NCBI RefSeq assembly: GCF_000332275.1
Contig: NZ_CM001776.1
Span: 744,001-808,000 of the forward strand
From: Synechococcus sp. PCC 7336
GTDB taxonomy: Bacteria > Cyanobacteriota > Cyanobacteriia > Thermostichales > PCC-7336
Direction of reading: 5' to 3'
Length of the DNA: 64,000 bases
Part shown: in pieces, positions 62,344-64,000 of the stretch
Layout: every line of letters begins with the position of its first letter
Position numbering within the stretch: position 1 is the stretch's first letter
Program-made: the position numbers and the translations under genes
The notes under the pieces: generated by a model
Databases searched by the model: none
The model's input: only the letters and a program-made list of their open reading frames with translations
Told to the model about the DNA's origin: nothing

Positions 62344-63306
62344 ATGACCTCACCCCGAGCAGACTTCGATACCCCCTGGAAGGAGATGCTGGAGCTCTAT
62401 TTTGAGCCCTGTCTCCGGCTCTTCTTCCCCGCCGCTCAGGCCCAAATCGACTGGTCGCGTCCCTACGAGTTTCTCGACAAAGAGCTCCAGCAGATCGCCC
62501 GCGATGCCGAATTGGGCCGTCGTTATGCGGACAAACTGGTGCGGGTTTGGCTGCTGGACGGACGGGACCTGTGGATTCTCATTCATGTGGAAGTGCAGGG
62601 CCAGAGAGATGACTCTTTCCCCGAGCGCATGTATATCTACAACACCCGCATTGCCGAGCGCTACGGTCGCCCCGTGGCGAGTTTAGCCATTCTCTGCGAC
62701 ACCAGTCCCAACTGGCAGCCCAGCGAGTTTGTGCGCGAGGTCTTGGGCTGTCGTCTGGAATTCCGCTTTCTCACAGCAAAGTTGCTAGGCTACAAGCAGC
62801 GCTGGGCCGAATTGGAGGCCAGCAGCAATCCGTTTGCAACCATTGCGATGGCTCACCTGCAGGCACAAGCCACCCGCCGGAACGAGCGCGATCGCCTGCA
62901 ATGGAAGCTGCGGTTGATTCGGCGGCTGTACGAGCGGGGCTACGAGCGCGAGGATATCATCCAGCTCTTTCACTTCATCGATTGGGTGATGGCATTGCCG
63001 GAGGAGTTGGAGCAAGAGGTTTGGGAGGAGATTCAAGCTTACGAGCGGGAGCAGAGGATGCCTTACATCAGCAGTGTGGAAAGAATTGGTTTGGCAAAAG
63101 GGCTCGAACAGGGGCGACAGCAAGAAGCGCTCCGCATGTTGCTGCGTTTAATGGAAGGTCGGTTTGGCCCTATTCCGAGTTCACTGCAGGCTCAACTTCA
63201 GGAGCTGACCGTAGTGCAGCTAGAAGAGTTACTCGATTCAGTGCTAACCGCCGCCTCACTCGAACAACTGGCCGAATCCTTGGCCCAAAGGTTCTCCGAA
63301 CGGTAA
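62344..63306 (+). CDS. Rpn/DUF4351-type PD-(D/E)XK family protein, intact
   Basis: The 320-residue protein matches cyanobacterial Rpn-like putative transposase/nuclease proteins. The nuclease part is DTPWKEMLELYFEPCLRLFF then 'LDKELQQIARDAELGRRYAD' and 'LWILIHVEVQGQRDDSFPER', with the E-x-Q metal-site strand. The middle is helical, and 'RQQEALRMLLRLMEGRFGPI' begins the DUF4351-type tail. An intact relative exists here, whereas the copy at 37364-37777 is a remnant. Function is probably DNA transaction-related. GTG 62329 is an alternative start. Confidence 0.85.
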   Translation: MTSPRADFDTPWKEMLELYFEPCLRLFFPAAQAQIDWSRPYEFLDKELQQIARDAELGRRYADKLVRVWLLDGRDLWILIHVEVQGQRDDSFPERMYIYNTRIAERYGRPVASLAILCDTSPNWQPSEFVREVLGCRLEFRFLTAKLLGYKQRWAELEASSNPFATIAMAHLQAQATRRNERDRLQWKLRLIRRLYERGYEREDIIQLFHFIDWVMALPEELEQEVWEEIQAYEREQRMPYISSVERIGLAKGLEQGRQQEALRMLLRLMEGRFGPIPSSLQAQLQELTVVQLEELLDSVLTAASLEQLAESLAQRFSER

Positions 63307-63334
63307 ATTTTGATGGAGAACATGCCTCAGCGGG

Positions 63335-64000
63335 ATGGACGATCGCGCCACGTACCGGTTTGAGTTTCGGCGATATCGACGCCCGTTTCTGCAGCCGTTG
63401 CACACCCACCACGGTCCTTGGGCTGTACGGGAGGGAATTGTGGTGCGGTTGGCTGGGGGCGATCGCCTCGGCTGGGGAGAAATTGCGCCGATTCCCTGGT
63501 TTGGGACCGAGACGGTCGCCGAGGCTGAAAGGTTTTGTCACTCCCTCGGTTCCTCGGTGAGTGGGTTGGAGATTCGGGCCATTCCCTCTCACTTGAGTGC
63601 CTGCCGTTTTGCATTGGAGTCTGCTCGGCTGGAGTTAGAGCAACCAACGACAGAGCTTCCCCACTTCGATCGATGCGGTTTGCTGCCTGCGGGAACAGCG
63701 GCTCTGACAGAATGGCAACCTTTGTGGGAAGCGGGCGATCGCACATTGAAGTGGAAGATTGGCATGGCGGATTGGCGCGTGGAGATTGCGCTGCTCGAAG
63801 GTCTGTTAGACCGCCTCCCTGCAACCGCAACAGTGCGCTTAGATGCTAATGGCGGACTCGATCTCCCCACAGCTCGCGAATGGTTGCGAGCTTGCGATCG
63901 CCTTTCGATCGAATTTCTCGAACAGCCTTTACCCCCCGAGGCTCTCAAAGAGATGATGCGCTTGAGCGATCGCTTTTCCACACCGATCGCTTTAGATGAA
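63335..64000 (+). CDS. menC: o-Succinylbenzoate synthase, N-terminal part (partial)
   Basis: The gene runs off the right edge with about 222 codons visible. It belongs to the enolase superfamily: 'YRFEFRRYRRPFLQPLHTHH' with the capping domain, GWGEIAPIPWFGTETVAEAE, TLKWKIGMADW with the catalytic Lys pair, and the first metal Asp in VRLDANGGLD. This matches MenC of the phylloquinone pathway. ATG 63335 starts the frame; the gene follows the Rpn gene after 28 bases. Confidence 0.88.
   Translation, partial: MDDRATYRFEFRRYRRPFLQPLHTHHGPWAVREGIVVRLAGGDRLGWGEIAPIPWFGTETVAEAERFCHSLGSSVSGLEIRAIPSHLSACRFALESARLELEQPTTELPHFDRCGLLPAGTAALTEWQPLWEAGDRTLKWKIGMADWRVEIALLEGLLDRLPATATVRLDANGGLDLPTAREWLRACDRLSIEFLEQPLPPEALKEMMRLSDRFSTPIALDE

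Overview
The window comes from a cyanobacterium. It encodes geranylgeranyl reductase (ChlP), cytochrome c6, an RbcR/Ycf30-type LysR regulator, a high-light-inducible (Hlip) protein, an Ssl1498-type small protein, two plant-type ferredoxins and many cyanobacteria-specific families (DUF1816, DUF2808, DUF3326, DUF3611, NIL-ferredoxin). It is also saturated with the HIP1 octamer GCGATCGC. I cannot name the genus from the sequence alone. No tRNA, rRNA operon, CRISPR array, prophage or intact insertion sequence was seen.

Layout. 0-6 kb: end of hypF and hypC (hydrogenase maturation), an orphan ParD-like antitoxin, an NTPase remnant, gltX, a DM13 protein and unknown genes. 5.5-11.3 kb: an FtsB/DivIC-like membrane protein, ComFB, a large protein with a C-terminal PD-(D/E)XK nuclease fold, enolase, petJ and a His-rich secreted protein. 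11-24 kb: core metabolism (aspartase/fumarase family lyase, chlP, rbcR, ribBA, hisD, carB). 23.7-29.5 kb: a small surface-glycan island with four glycosyltransferases and a methyltransferase, flanked and interrupted by MITE-like repeats. 29.6-41.9 kb: housekeeping genes (rlmB, ferredoxin, ppa, HicAB, truB, holA, rsmH-ftsL, tyrS, icd). 42-43.7 kb: a decayed zone with two gene remnants and a MITE. 43.7-50.4 kb: a run of six minus-strand genes (a Psb35-like small membrane protein, Hlip, SLC12-type cation/chloride transporter, two unknowns, a metallophosphoesterase). 51-58 kb: a signalling island with a methylglyoxal synthase/diacylglycerol kinase fusion, two receiver-histidine kinases, a NarL-type regulator, a degenerate receiver and an FHA protein. 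58-64 kb: tandem repeats, a possible small RNA, a second ferredoxin, queG, uppP, an Rpn-family protein and the start of menC.

The points most worth following up are these. Two MITE-like families share TA ends; one has full-length, deleted and single-end copies. Three mutually complementary segments between the Hlip gene and the SLC12 transporter look like an attenuator. Two of the four receiver domains lack the phospho-acceptor aspartate. The methylglyoxal synthase half of the fusion has Tyr in place of a catalytic His. A short isocitrate dehydrogenase carries NADP-type Lys-Tyr residues. An 88-bp duplication covers the start of the NarL regulator. The PD-(D/E)XK protein has no recognised family.
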